From: Microdochium bolleyi
Taxonomy: Eukaryota > Ascomycota > Sordariomycetes > Xylariales > Microdochiaceae
Assembly: GCA_001566295.1 (NCBI GenBank)
Contig: KQ964259.1
Location: forward strand, 1 to 64,000
Reading direction: 5' to 3'
Length of the DNA stretch: 64,000 nucleotides
Part shown: in pieces, positions 32,676 to 45,337 of the stretch
Layout of the letters: each line of letters begins with the position of its first letter
Position numbering within the stretch: position 1 is the stretch's first letter
Position numbers and translations under genes: made by a program
Notes under the pieces: model-generated
The model's input: only the letters and a program-made list of their open reading frames with translations
What the model was told of the DNA's origin: nothing
The model's database searches: none

Positions 32676-34315
32676 ATGTCCAGCACCACATCCCTGCTCC
32701 TCCGTGGTGGCACGCTTCTCCTCCACGACGACACCGGCCATGTCCGCCCCACCGTGGCCGATGTCCTCGTCGAGGGCGCTCTGATTTCCAACATTGCCGC
32801 CGGCATTGCGCCCCCTAGCAAAGACACCCGCGTGATCGATGTGACGGGCAAGATCATCGGCCCTGGTTACGTCGACACCCACCACCACCTATGGCAGACC
32901 CAGAACAAGGGCGTCCACGGCGACCACACCCTCGTCCGATACCTGCCCTCTGGTAACAACCTTTCTGTCCTTTACTCGACCAAAGACCTTTTCTACGGCC
33001 AGCTGTCGGGCGCACTCGAGGCCATCGATGGCGGCACGACCACCGTCGTCGACCATGCCCACTGCAACCCTTCTACAGAGCATCGTATGTCATTTCGTAA
33101 GACTCCAAGGCATGAATGAACAAAGACCAAACCGCTCACTCTTGTCTTGTAACAGCCCACGCTGCGGTCCAGGCCCTCATTACTTCGGGGCTGCGATGTG
33201 TTTACTGCCTGAGCCCCCGCATCTCTCCCGCCACCAGCAACCCGCCCACAGTGAAGATGGACTTCTACGCCTCGGAAACCGTCGAGGCTTTCAGGGCTCT
33301 AGCTGCCCATGGACCTTATGGCAGCGGCCGAATCCATATCGGCCAGACCCTTGACAACGTGTACGCTTCTGGCGACGCCATCCGCGAGTTTTACTCCGAG
33401 ATGCGTGGAGGCAAGGACAAGAAACACCCAGCAGCCAAGATCATCACCACCCACGCCGCCCGGGGCCCCTACTCAGGGGGCGACGAGGCCCCCTCTGTCA
33501 TTCAGACGCTGCATTCGCACGGAGTCCTCGGCCCAGACGTCCTCATCTCGCACGGCAACTTCCCCTGCCCGGATGATGGCAAGCTCTATGCCGACTCGGG
33601 CGCACACGTGTCCAGCACTCCCAACACGGAGCTGCAGATGGGAGTCTTCCCCATCGCGCTGCGGCCCGACCACCAGCCCAACGCCAGCCTCGGCGTCGAC
33701 TGCCACAGCTGGGGCGCCGGCGACATGGCTACCCAGATGCGCATGATGCTGCAGGCCGCCCGTGTCGAGCGCGGCGAAAAGCTGGCCGCGGGGACCGCCG
33801 AGGGCCACGAGGGCCGCAAACTATGGTCAATCGACACGGGCTTCACCTGCGAAGACGTGTACAACCTAGGCACCATCGGCGGGGCCAAAGCTGCGGGTCT
33901 GGCGGACGAGGTGGGCCGGCTCAAGATAGGCTACAAGGCGGACATGGTCGTGTACGAGACTGACTCGCCGAGAATGCTCGCCGCGGCTGTCGAGAACCCC
34001 ATTGCCGCCATTGTCCTACACAGCTGCCCTGCCGACATCTCGATGGTGGTTGTAGACGGCATCGTCCGCAAGGAGGATGCCAGGCTTGTGGATCTGGTCG
34101 TGGCGCCGGCAGAGTCCGCACCGCACCAGACGGTCAACCGAGGTGCCGTCGAGCCTGGCACAAGACTGACATGGAAAGACGTTGCGACAGAGGTAATCGA
34201 TAGCAGGCTCAAGCTAAAGGAGAAGACTCGAGGGCTGGATTTTAAGGCCGCGGAAGACCTAGTTGTTGACGCCTTCCATTGGGATAGGAAATCGCTACTC
34301 GAGGCACAGACCTGA
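32676..34315 (+). CDS. Metal-dependent amidohydrolase (ATZ/TRZ deaminase-like)
   Basis: CDS: join(32676..33084, 33156..34315), 522 residues. The 71-bp intron has GTATGT and AACAG and keeps the frame. The small N-terminal beta-sandwich part (LLLRGGTLLLHDD...VIDVTGKIIGPGYVD) leads into the TIM barrel with the metal motif DTHHHLWQT (His69 and His71). VDHAHCN, LISHGNF and the late LGVDCHSWGAGD supply the expected additional His/Asp ligands. The C-terminus returns to the sandwich (GYKADMVVYETDS...VVVDGIVRKEDARLV). Family members hydrolyse C-N or C-Cl bonds of purines, pterins, triazines or related heterocycles. The substrate here is unknown. No signal peptide; likely cytosolic. No obvious pathway partner is next to it. 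Confidence 0.92.
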
Positions 34316-34561
34316 CCTGTAGTAGTACTTTCTCATGTTGGTCTCCCTGCAACTAAAGCAGTATCACAATTTTACCTCCAGGGTCAACCGTACATTTGAC
34401 TTCGTGGCGGTATTAAAATGACATCCATAGGTAGTGTCTCGAACACATTGACTTAAACAGGAGGCATTTGAGCAAGTTGTGGAATCGCCTCTACGGTTCA
34501 TTATATTTTACAGAATTGCACCGCTAAACTATCCATCCTCAGAATATTGGAGCTCAATAAT

Positions 34562-35020
34562 CTAAGAAGACTCAGGGGTGAAGAACTTGAACTCCTGGGG
34601 GCCTCTGTAGACCTGGTAGGCGCCGTTGGGGTTCTCGGGGGTAACAACCTCGAGCTCCGAGTCGAGGATCTGGTGGACACCGACGCTGTCGGAGATGGGG
34701 GAGATGGGGGCCGAGATGGAGAGCTCGAGACCCTGGTCGTTGCGGGAGACGCTGAAGGTGCGCGAGGACAGCTCGCAGACACCGCCCTCGAGCTCAGGCA
34801 AGAGGTTGCCGTTCTCGGCGGTGGCGGTAGCGCGGCAGGAAGCGCCGGTGGTCTCGCCGGTGCCGGAGCGGATGACGGTGAAGGAGTAGATGCACTGAGT
34901 CGAGTGGCTCACGCACTGGGCGACGAAGTTGGAGACCTCGTAGACGGGGAACTCGGACTGGCGCTTGACAGCGGCGGCAGCCGCAGTGGCAGCGAAAAGG
35001 GTGGCGGCGGAAAACTTCAT
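34562..35020 (-). CDS. Small secreted four-cysteine protein (AA1-like / hypersensitive-response-inducer type)
   Basis: 152 residues from the ATG at 35020. This start is chosen because it opens a signal peptide (MKFSAATLFAATAAAAAV) and a KR processing-like site, whereas the longer frame upstream has no sensible N-terminus. The mature part is beta-rich with four cysteines (VAQCVSHSTQC, GASC, GGVC), probably two disulfides. The pattern VYEVSNFVAQCVSHSTQCIYSFTV resembles AA1-like/Alt a 1-type secreted proteins and fungal hypersensitive-response inducers. Such proteins are secreted and some trigger plant defence; that role is inference. A TATATATA lies about 150 bp upstream. An overlapping plus-strand ORF is a composition shadow. 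Confidence 0.75.
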   Translation of the reverse strand: MKFSAATLFAATAAAAAVKRQSEFPVYEVSNFVAQCVSHSTQCIYSFTVIRSGTGETTGASCRATATAENGNLLPELEGGVCELSSRTFSVSRNDQGLELSISAPISPISDSVGVHQILDSELEVVTPENPNGAYQVYRGPQEFKFFTPESS

Positions 35021-37541
35021 GGTTGCGATGGGGTGATTGGTTGTGAAAAACGTGGATTGCTCTGCTCGGGATAGGGTAGCAATTGTTGATGGTAGTGTTG
35101 AAGCTGATTTGCTGAGATGAATGCCGATGTTGATAGTGGTTTTGGACTTGAGTGTCATGCCGGCGATGTGAACATATATATTCAGTGAGACTGGCCTGCA
35201 TGATGCTCAGGGTCCACACTACACAGCAAGAGTGGGAACAATGACGAGGTCGAGGCAAGGGGCCGGCCCGTGCCAGGCACAAACAAGACATCCCGGCTCG
35301 GTCATACGTGTAATCGTATTAATGCCTGCGCCTGAACCTGTCGGCCCATTGGGCGGCTTCCGGGATCATGGAATGATCCACTCAGACGTGAGGTCACGAC
35401 AGGAAGCCTTGATGATCGTTACTTCACCGGTATACGACCTTTGACAGGACCGTGCCGGTGTCGAGAAACGGTGGGCGATCCTCACCATCTGTCCGCAGAG
35501 GCCCAAAACAACGGGAGTAATAAGCAAACTCACCGCAATCGCAGCAGACATCACCTGAGAGCGTCCCGCCATTGTGTGGCAAGTCTTGTGCACGTCATCG
35601 AGCTCCCACCGCAATGTCCCGCACTGCTAAATCGCTCAAAAATAAAACGAGACTGTTCTTGAGCCCACACCGCCATTCTGCCCACTCAACGCTGCTTCTC
35701 GTAACCTTACCTGGTGATCGTCCTGGCCGAGTCGAAGACTGCCGTTCTTTCCAACGGGATGGGGTCGAAGGCATACAGTAGCGCTCCCGGATTGAGCAAA
35801 CTCTAAGTCGTCGCCGACATCCCTGGCAGCGGCCCCATACTTGGCGTACTTTTTTGGGGTGACGATCTCCATTTGGAAATACGAGAAATGACGGCAGCTG
35901 ACCCAGTCTTGACTTGGCAGAGGCTGTCGCACAAACCTGACCGTGCCCTTTGTTTTCCCCACAACTCATGATCCCTGACAATATGTGCTCCTGGTCTTCG
36001 CAAGTGCCTCTCCACAATCACGATGACCCTGGCCTGCCCGTGCCATCATCTATGCTGCTCTATGCGCATAAAATACCCATTCGCACCAAGCGAACGCCAT
36101 ATCACAAGACTTGGTGGTTCACCACAGGAATCGGCAGCTGCGACACTGGCGCAGTGCTGTGACAGGTGCCTTGTCTTCTGGCATAGTCTGCCTCGTCTGT
36201 GTAATCCAATCCACCACAAGCTTGTGCTGGATCTCACAGGTGTGAAGGCTAGCACATTATCGTCATGCTCATCACTCGCGGTGCCGACGGAAGGTAGCAC
36301 AGACGTCTATTTGGAAGTAGAGCTCGTTTATCCTGTCTTAAAAGATGTTAATAAGATTGATCCTCGATAACCAAAACACCTAGGGCTTGCGTTCACAGAG
36401 ACTCTAGTGCAAAAGGACTACCAAGATGGCATAGAGAATTGCAAATATGCGATTAGAGATTTACTGCATTCCTCAGGTTCAATTGCGATAGTGTCCGCGT
36501 TTCGATTGCCATTTAGATTTTAGTTAGCGCCAATGCTGGCTGGTCGTGTTTTGGTTCAGACGAAGGTTAGATTGCAAATGTCCAATAGAACCTGCCAGAT
36601 GGTTTGGTCTGGCGAGTATCAATGTGCTCGGAACCCCATAGAAGACCTCTTATGTGACTCTGAATACGGGGCGATCGTTTGGCTCAAGGGTGTTTCCGGT
36701 TAGCAGCAGCACTGATGCAGAACGCGGAGGGAAGGGGAGGTAACTCAACGCCCAATCACGATCTTCGCGCTAAAGTCCTTTACTTCATGGAAGTGCCGTG
36801 GAGGCTTCTATGGCTTCCCGCTAAGCTACCCACAAGAAGGTTCCCATTAATACTACCCACGCCGTTCCAGACGCGAGAGTTCCCGACTTTGTCGCTACGA
36901 GCAGCCAAGCGATCGCTGCATGCATTTTCAGATAGGCACGACTCAGTAGTGTTTATAAAGAGAATAACACGCGTCGCGGGAAATATACAGCTCCGGGAAC
37001 GGCTGCAGGAAAACTCTAGAGGTCCAGGCGATGGAGATTAGATACGAGGGGTGTCGTACGGCGCCACGATGTCTCGAGAGATGGAAGTATGATCGGATTC
37101 TTTCGCTAATGACGGGAGGATTAACTTTTGACAGTTGAATATATCAGCCAGGGCTGCGAAGATGTCTATTTCAACCTCCTACACAAGTGTAGCCTTTTGA
37201 ACGTGGAAAGCTTATGTGCTGCTACTAGTCTAGAACAGGCGATTTCAGGACAAAACACGGGTCCTCACCAATACAGCCTATGGGTTGATGCTGGTTTCGC
37301 AATCTAACTCCCAGCCAAGGTTGAGGGACATAAAAGCTCCCAGCGCATTTTGCAGCTAAATCACTGATGCTTTGGTACGCATTGGAATCTTGAAAAGACC
37401 TTGTATACATAATATATTTCCCGTCTCGCTGAACTTCCACCCCCCTTTTGATTCCTCCCAATTGGTGTCTGTCTATTCATTGATGTTTTCCAATGATCTA
37501 GCACCGACCTCCTTTTCAATTTTTTACTAGCTGCCCGAGCA
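35021..37541. other. Long intergenic region
   Basis: Frames at 36023-36370 and 36679-37041 (+) and a short Leu-rich one at about 36380-36525 are open, but they lack motifs and splice logic. They may be decayed genes. Confidence 0.45.
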
Positions 37542-38745
37542 CTACCGAATCACCTTTGTCCCCTCTGCTGGCTCCAGCAGCATCCACTTGCAAGTAATAT
37601 CCTGCTTGCGGAACAGCCCGATGATGCGCTCCGCAATCTCCTCAAAGTTGTCCGTGGCCAGCGCGAGGATGGTGGGGCCCGAGCCGGAGAGACACACACC
37701 CAGCAGACCCTTTTGCGTTGCGGGCGACATAGACTCGAGGACGCCGGTGAGGCCGGGGACCAGACCCTGCCGGTACTGCTGGTGCAGCTTGTCCTGCATG
37801 GCCAGATAGATCAAGTCCGGGTCGGGAGGAGACTGGCCGAAGGCTACGGGAAGCAAGGCGATGCGTTGAAGATTGAAGATCTAATATGGTGCATTAACGT
37901 GTTAACTTTGTGGGCTGACATACCCGCCCCAACTTGATTAAAGAGAAACTGGCAGATACTCACGACGTCTTGTCTGGGATACGTCTTGGGCAGGACCCCG
38001 CGAGATTGGGCGGTGGGGACCTCGAACTGTGGGACGATGGCAACGGCCTTGATCTCCTTTGCCCAGGGAAAGCGGATGTGGTGGCCGATGCCCACGGGGG
38101 GTTCTGGGGGCTGCTTGCCGGTGTCTTCGGCGCCGGCCGGCTGGGGGTCGGGCATGACCTCGCTCAGCGGGATCTCGACGCGGGCGACATCCTCGGGGCT
38201 CAATGGCTTGAGGTAGGTGCCGACGAGACCGCCAAAGAGGGTGGCGCCGATGTTGTCCGGGTGACGCTCTGTTCAGTTGGTGTCAGAACATGGATGGTAC
38301 TTCGGGAGGCAGGGTGAAGAGGCATACCAATCATGAGGCAAAAGTCAAAGAGACGCTCATCGGTGAGGTGGTGCAGTCCACCGGCCTCCCTGCCGAGCAT
38401 GACGCCGGCGACGACGGCGGCTCCCGAGGAGCCCAGCCCGCGGCCGAGGGGGATGGGGTTGACGACGTGGACATGGGTCTCGACGGGGAAGGCGCGCTGG
38501 CCATGGCAGCGGAGGACATAGAGGGCGACGCGGGTGATGAGGTTTGCCTGGGGGTCGAGGGGCACGCCGTCGGCGCCGTCGCCCTCGTAGGAGACTCTGC
38601 AGTTGAGCGGGTGGTCGGACGACGTCTTGGAGCGGTCGATGGAGACGTGCAGCTCGAGGTAGAGGGAGAGGGCGAGCCCGATGACGTCGAAGCCGGGGCC
38701 AATGTTGGCCGAGGACGAGGGCGCCCGGATGGTGAATTTCTCCAT
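37542..38745 (-). CDS. THR1: Homoserine kinase
   Basis: CDS: complement(join(37542..37880, 37964..38268, 38328..38745)), 353 residues. Both introns (83 and 59 bp) keep the frame. A GHMP-kinase protein: N-terminal APSSSANIGPGFDVIG, and the ATP-binding loop PIPLGRGLGSSGAAVVAG at about residues 97-114. The substrate side shows RHPDNIGATLFGG, the conserved block EVPTAQSRGVLPKTYPRQDV and the C-terminal glycine-rich GVCLSGSGPTILAL. It phosphorylates L-homoserine to O-phosphohomoserine, the step before threonine synthase, in the cytosol. Length matches yeast and fungal Thr1 (about 350-360). A Pro/Gly-rich insert (DPQPAGAEDTGKQPPEPP) in the middle is a species-specific loop. Confidence 0.97.
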
Positions 38746-39475
38746 GGTGTTTTGCGGTGGTGATGAAGGTCAAGGGCCAGTGGATGCTCATCGACGGCCA
38801 ACAAGAGGCGGCCGAGATCGGCTGGAGTGGCACAGACTGGTGGGGGCGCAGTCTAGGGTAAGCCGCCAGCCAACGTCCGTGTCTCGGTAGACGACAGGAC
38901 GAGCAAAATCAGTGTCCGTCAGACAACCTTCGCCCACAATATATACTATTTCATCTAGTCGCGTAGGCCAATGCTGGACCTGGCCGGCCCCTCCTGGTCT
39001 CCCTTACTGGACACTTCGTACCTTAGTACACGGTTATGCTTATTCCCTTCGGTACCCAGGTCAGGAATGAGTAGCTGCTTCCTGAGCCCGGAAGGATAAG
39101 TGATATTGATCGGCTTGTTCCGCTGTACATTTTTGAGCCAGTCACCCATGCATGGCCCCCCTCCCACGCTCATCTTGGTGGTGGTAAGGAATAGCAGTTG
39201 CTGCCGTACCAACACTTTGAACTGGCCTTAGCTTTCGACCCCGGAGGTCGAGGCATACAAAGGGTATCGCGATGGAAGGGACCAGGAGAACCTCTCTAGA
39301 TAACAGTGTCACAGAGGATCAAGGCCCATTCTAGATCTCCATTGCAAATGCCGTCCCACATCTACAATCACCATATTTGCTGCTCTTCAACCCGCACTAC
39401 CTACAAGTACTCGCGACGAACACGCATGGGATATGTGACTCCCAGCACACTTCCTCAAACCCCTGACCAGACCAA
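38746..39475. other. Intergenic region between THR1 and the peptide transporter
   Basis: THR1 promoter side and 3' side of the transporter. No gene-like frame. Confidence 0.5.
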
Positions 39476-42360
39476 TCACTCCGCCTCCCTCTCAATCCGA
39501 TTCATCTTCTCCTCCTCCCGGTTGTACTTGCTAAACACCACAAAGAACCCCGCCGCCAGAAGAAGCATCACCCCGCTCAGGCACGCGTACTGCACAAGCA
39601 CCATGGGCTTCTGCGAGGTCGGCGAGATGATGAGTCCAATCGCCGCTCCGACGGCACACAGGACCAGGTTCAGCGAGGTAACGAGGCTCTTCATGGAGCG
39701 GGGAGCCTTGGTGTATGCGTATTCCATGCTCGTGATCAGTGCGAGGATCTCGCTGATGCCCGTCAGGACGTAGATGGGTATCAGCCAGAGGAAGGAAATC
39801 TGCGGGCGGTGGAAAATGTTTGATTAGTGCTCCTGGTGTCTTTCTCTCCCGCCTTGCTTATTTGCCTGGTTGATGTGAGTCATCTGTCGCCTTACTTACA
39901 GAGCGTGGCTCAGAGGCGTAAACAGCTTCAAAAAGCCCACAGCGTTAGCAAAGTGCGCCACGGACGAGCAGAAATCCAGAAACTGCTTGAATCGCACAAT
40001 GGAAAAGGCCAAAAACATACCTGCTTGTATCCCAGCAGCAATCGCAATCGCACCAGACATGGCTATAAACCCACATGCCATCCTCGACACGGGTCGAAAC
40101 TGGATACCTATGCGTCGTAGAGATGGATAGATTATCCGTTCGCTGTCAGGGGTCGGGCCATCAGCGAGTGCCTTGCTTTTCTTTGGGCGGAACATGATAG
40201 GGTGAGGAGGCTGTGCAGGGCGGGCATTGGATTGTCTCTGCTTACAAGATAGGAAGACAGACGGTGATGGCGACTGGATTAACGCTTCCTACCACTACAG
40301 CGAACTGGATTAGTTTCAATGCGACTGGATATCCAGGAGAAAAGATGGTTGGCAGAAACTTACACAGGTCGTTCGGCAGGCCCATCGTGTTCATCTCTCC
40401 GGCCAAGCTGATCACGTTGCCCACACTCGTGCCGTAGCAAAGCCAGAAGATCGGGCTTTGGGCGGAGTTAGCTCATAACTCTCAACATGTTTTTTGACGC
40501 ACAAAGCTCACAATAATGACCTGTACACGATTGAAAATTAGCACTCTCGAAATTTCCGCCCCTCCTTCGCATGGCAGATTCCAAAGGACGACATCACGTA
40601 CAAAACTCGGCAAGCTACCAGTGCGACCTGCAACTCGTCGACAAAGTGGTCGCTCCAAGGCACTTGACGTGCCGAGCCCCGTCGCTGTTGTTGTGCGAGG
40701 TAGGAAGGCTTGGCTCGTTCCATCTTCCTGCCGTTTCTGAAGCCAGTCCAGAGCGCTTGTGCGGCATGTGGCACGATGGAACCTTGAGGTGGGCGTTTGA
40801 CTATTGCGATTTGGTGAGTCGTGTTAGCCAATAGGACTAAAAGTTTCTTGTACTCTCGAGGAAGGATCTTAAGTGGGAAAATGGGGAGATGAGCACCGTA
40901 TTTGTTGCGCCCGATGAAGAGCATGACGAGCGCAAAGAGGTATGTGGACGCGGCCATTAGGAACACGGCCCAGAAACCGACTCTTAGCTCTACCCACTTT
41001 GCACCGACCGGTATTGTCAGTAAACCCTGTGATAATTTTCTATGCTCGAAAGAGAATGGGAATAGCCAAGCGGCATAAATCAACGAGAAAACTCACGGCG
41101 ACGACCAGTCCTGCACAGGAACCTAGGTTCGTGATCCTTTTGAGTGAGCCCGGTCATGTTAGAAGACTGTATTCCCAACTTTCAAAGTTGGGGCCACATC
41201 GGTGGTGAACTGGACAGGACTGGTCATGTAACTCACCAGTAGTACCGGCTGAATATAGTCTGTACCGTGATGTCCGGGTCGAGGATCACGCGCTGACCGC
41301 CAGCCGACTTGCCGATCTGGGGCTGCTTGCTGCCGTACTGCTCGGCTATCAGTGGGCCGACGTTGCTCTTGATGCCGCCGGTGCTGCAAATTCGAAATTC
41401 TTAGATGTCAGTGAAAAGGGAAAAAAAAAAGACGTGAACGCCTCGTCGAGTATGCCAGACGCAAACCCCGAAGCTAGGAAAAGGTGGCCGTGAGAGATGA
41501 GCCATGCTCCGTTTTCCTCTGCTCCAGCGCGTGTGGTCTAATTACTTACCCAATTCCAATGATAAATAGGCTGACTATCAGCCCTGGGAACCCCGCGCCC
41601 GCCTCCAAGGAAACCGGCAGGGCGCTAATGAATAGTAGCAAGGTGCCTGTCGTCGCGATACTACACGGAGAGATTCGCACCCCATCCATTAGCAGATGGC
41701 TCCTTCGGACGTCGATCAGTTGTGAAAGAGTAAGGCGCGTCTTACACTGTCCCGATACAAATTGTCCGGAAGCGGCCGAGCCAGCTGTCGGCGATGTGGG
41801 CGCCGAGAATCGGCATCATGTAGCACCACATCTGGAAGAAGAAGCCCATGGCTGTGGCAGTCGCTTGTCCCTAGTTTGTAAAGGTTTAGTGCATGTACAT
41901 GGGATTGTAACTTCAGAAACCAGACCGCTCTCCTCTGCTAGCAAACAAGCATCATTCGAGATGCGCGGGAGGGTATGTGAATCTACGGAATGGAGTATTA
42001 CGCACCTTGCCAAGTGCTCCTGGAAGACCTGAAGCGCTGTGCGGGGGATTCTGGACATAATTCTCTGAGCAGGCGATTATCCAGTCAGTATTGCTTCCAT
42101 GACAGCAGTTGTTTGATTTTTCGAGGTGAGAGAGTCGCAACATGGCAAGAAATCGGATCGGACTCACGAATGGGCCCGGCAATGGAGCGGAATGTGAAAC
42201 GCTCAGCCACCTCCGCGACGGCCACGGTGAAGATGGATATGGGAATCTTGTCGCTGACGCGAGGGAGAGTCTGGAGCTCATCGGGCGATGGGACCGCGCT
42301 GACATCGTCGGCCTGTTCAGATACCAACATGGTTTCTGGAGGTACTTCCGCAGTGCCCAT
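39476..42360 (-). CDS. Proton-coupled oligopeptide transporter (POT/PTR2 family), 14 exons
   Basis: CDS on the minus strand, in gene order: 42360-42168, 42064-42006, 41870-41746, 41660-41550, 41383-41237, 41136-41097, 41026-40897, 40800-40602, 40520-40512, 40455-40364, 40294-40246, 40142-40021, 39925-39900, 39799-39476; 541 residues. Every junction keeps the frame and restores a POT-family block. These include ERFTFRSIAGPIQNYVQNP, FFFQMWCYMMPILGAHIADSW, GTGGIKSNVGPLIAEQY, RYYWITNLGSCAGLV, VPWSDHFVDELQVALVACRV, FPIFWLCYGT, and the C-terminal SFLWLIPIYVLTGISEILA. About 12 membrane helices are visible. Fungal members import di- and tripeptides with protons across the plasma membrane. The exon-9 micro-exon is only 9 nt and one exon is 26 nt. 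Exons 7 and 11 use weaker splice sites and are the least certain. Confidence 0.92.
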
Positions 42361-43089
42361 GTGTGCCTGTGCTTTTTCTTTGTCAGTAAGGAACGATTCT
42401 CCTCGAACTCATAAAATCACGTAGATGAAGAGCTGTAGATGGATGAACGCATGGGCGGCACAATACACTGGTATGAAGTGACTTGCTGGTTGTGTTTGGA
42501 ATCGGCTTCCAGGTGAATCAGAGGTCCAGGGCTAGGCTTAGCCCTCGGCAATTCTTCTCCAAAGCTTCGAGACAAACTCTTGGATCCGAATATTGCTGGT
42601 CTCAAGAAGGCTAAACCGGAAACCACAAGGTTTCTGACCACGAAAGTTAAACTGCACGTTGAGATGACTTCTCTCTTATGTTATGATGTGATCAGAACCG
42701 GAGGCAGACATTTTGGGCCGCCAAGGGGGGGGTGTCCCTTGCAATACCACCTCGTCCAGTCTCGCAACCAACAGGTCCCCACATCTGCTGTGCGTAATGT
42801 TGGCTGACCTGAGCGGAGTCGGTGAGACAGTTGGGGAAGGCGGTTATGGTACTAGCATGATGATCTTACCTAAGGCGATGAGTCCCGGGCTTCCTATATC
42901 GGAGCCGATGCCCGGTGCACTGACGACCCTTGAGACTTTATGTTGCGTACGCACGGTCCCTCGAAGGGAGCCAATCGTCGGACTTCCAACTCCCGACTGC
43001 CTGAAAATGGATGTTCATGTTTGCATTGCTATGGATTTTCTCGACACCGCTTCACAAACTAAGCCCGTCGCCATGTTTAGATGTTGAAC
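42361..43089. other. Intergenic region
   Basis: 5' side of the transporter gene and 3' side of the next. No gene-like frame. Confidence 0.5.
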
Positions 43090-44351
43090 CTACTCCCCAC
43101 GCCTCTGCGGCTTGATGGCGAACTGCTTGAGGTACAGGTAGTGCTTCATGTTGAGCTCAATGTGCTTCTTGATCAGAGCCGCTGCTTCCTTGCCGTGCTT
43201 GGCCTCCCAGGACGCCTCGTCAGGCCAGACATCCATGGATTCCTACAGAGCGAGTTTTTCTCCAGTCAGCCCCATGTCTTTTCTCCTTTTCATCGTAATC
43301 GCGCAGTTGCACTGGCAGATTACGTGTGTGCATTGGCAAGGGAGCGGAAAGGAGGACAGCTTACCTTGGATCTTTTCTCAAGCGCCTTGCTATCAAGCAC
43401 AACATCGTGAAAGGGCTCCCAGTTCTTGAACGCCTGCTGGGCGCGCGCCTGCTGCTTCTCGTCGCCCCAACGGAGCATGTCCGGTGTGAAGTCCACCCCG
43501 AGCAGGCCACACACCTGCTCGACAACATCTTCTGGGTCCGTCAGCAGATCGTCCGCATCGACAAGGCAGACAGGGTGCTCGCCACCGGGCCCGATCTGGT
43601 CGATATCGCGCAAATAGTCAAAAAGCATGCGCATCTCAATGTAACCCGCGTCCTCGGCGCGGAAGCCGTGCCAGCCCGTGAGGTTCGACTTGGGCGGGAC
43701 CGAGCACTCGTACAGGCTGGGGATGCTGCGCCGCGGGTGGCGGATGATGAAGGCGAACTGGAACGAGGACATGATGCTCTGCGGGAAGACAGTCGGGTTG
43801 TGCACCATGGGCGCGGTGAAAGATGCACGGTCCTCGGCGTCCTGCTCGCGCAGAGAGGGCGCGATGTACGGCTCGCTGCCGCCGTTGATGGGAATGAAGC
43901 ATTTCCCCATGTCCTTGATGAAGACTCGCTTGCCCTACAAAGTTGACGATAACTAGTCAGCACCTGATTTCGCCGGTGAATCTTGGAAATCAAACCGCGA
44001 AGTGCATGGACTTACAGTCTTCTTTGCCTCCTCGACTAGGTTGAGCGCGGTGCGGTAGGTGTAGTCATGGTACCCACCCTCCTGCTGGCGCTTCTCAATG
44101 TCATCGTACCTATCGGTGAGCCGCTCCGGGCCCCAGTGGTATGCATCTGACACTGGCTCATGGATGCAGGTGATATCGTGCTCGCGAGTCAGAAACACCT
44201 TGCAGGATGTTAGCAAGTCGGATCTAGGACCCTTTTTGTCTCGAATTTGGGAATAGTGTCACTCTCGGCTTACTCGTTCCAGAGCAGTGGAGCAAGCTCG
44301 CGGGTGCGCGAGGAGAAAGATGGGCTTCTTGTATGGCTTATCAACAGTCAT
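43090..44351 (-). CDS. Sulfotransferase-like P-loop protein
   Basis: CDS: complement(join(43090..43242, 43365..43934, 44016..44198, 44274..44351)), 327 residues; all three introns are canonical and phase 0. The N-terminus has beta-strand plus loop IFLLAHPRACSTALERV (about residues 11-27), which fits the 5'-phosphosulfate-binding loop of PAPS-dependent sulfotransferases. Further on, FIIRHPRRSIPSLYE supplies Arg152 and Ser160 in the spacing of the 3'-phosphate-binding motif. The C-terminal part is helical (DPEDVVEQVCGLLGVDFTP...). No signal peptide or membrane segment. The family transfers sulfate from PAPS to small molecules, but many fungal members are uncharacterised. Neighbours on the same strand are the POT transporter and a TauD-type dioxygenase. 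Confidence 0.82.
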
Positions 44352-45337
44352 TTTGCTGATCAGTGTTGTCGTTGCTGGTCTGTCGTGGAAACTGGAGTTG
44401 CGTGTGACTCCTGTGGTGAATGGTGTGTTACAATGCCGTCTGAGGCCGAACTTTTATACAAGACATCAGTGTCTGTTATAAGATGCTGCTCTTGTCTATC
44501 AAAAGCTCGAGGCTGCGAATAGACATACAACGACGCCAAAGCGTACCGGCCACGACGCCGCGCAGCCGTGCCCACGCGCCTTGGTCCGGCATTGATCAGA
44601 AACAAAGTCACGACGCCCCTCCTCCAGGCTCCGTTACAATATCTTGCTGCAATTCGGACATGACGTTGCATACTAGCCCCATCTGCATGTTGCCCCCATT
44701 GTATTGACTTGTGTCTGCACGGCCGCTGCGCAGTCTCAAGAAGAAGCCTTCCTCGCAGGCTTGGGTAGCCATCTCGAAGAGGAGACAAGGCAGCAGGGCG
44801 AGTGGAACCTGAATGAATGTTATGAATCTGTATGACGAGGGTACAGTCATGTCATGCTGCCATTGTGCCAAGGCAAGCACGAGTAAGCAGTAGCAGCCTC
44901 GGGACCGGCTATCGGTCCGCACCGGGGCGGGCAGACATGCTTAGAAGGATCATGTACAGAGTAAATCCCTGCCCTGTGTTGGAAGCTGAACGGAGCCCAC
45001 GAACCTGCTTGTCCGACACCGGCACCCCCGCTCGCCCCAGGGCGATTAAGGCTTAAGCCTTCGACGGCCGCGGAAAATAAGCCCTGGTCTACACATCATC
45101 CTTTTAGGCTAAGGCATGCACGGGCCGTTCCGCATGGTTACTGGCAAGCCACCGGGGAAGCTCCCCCGACCCTGGCCTGCCTGCAATCGAATGGAGATCC
45201 CCCGGCTGCTTGACTCAGGTGCCGGCAGCTTCAAGCTGGGATTACCTGTCATCATCACACGTGTCGTTGTATTGTCATTTTACACAATGATCAGAACTGG
45301 CAACATTTCCGCTTTCAATTGTGACAACAGCTGCTAT
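44352..45337. other. Intergenic region
   Basis: Several short ORFs on both strands without motifs. A short palindrome AAGGCTTAAGCCTT lies near 45046-45061. Confidence 0.45.

Noticed and set aside
34547..35074. 175-residue plus-strand ORF opposite the small secreted protein
   Set aside because: Antisense shadow; the minus strand has a signal peptide and spaced cysteines.
36023..37041. ORFs in the region upstream of THR1
   Set aside because: No motif, and no splice pattern joins them. They may be relics but are not supportable as genes.
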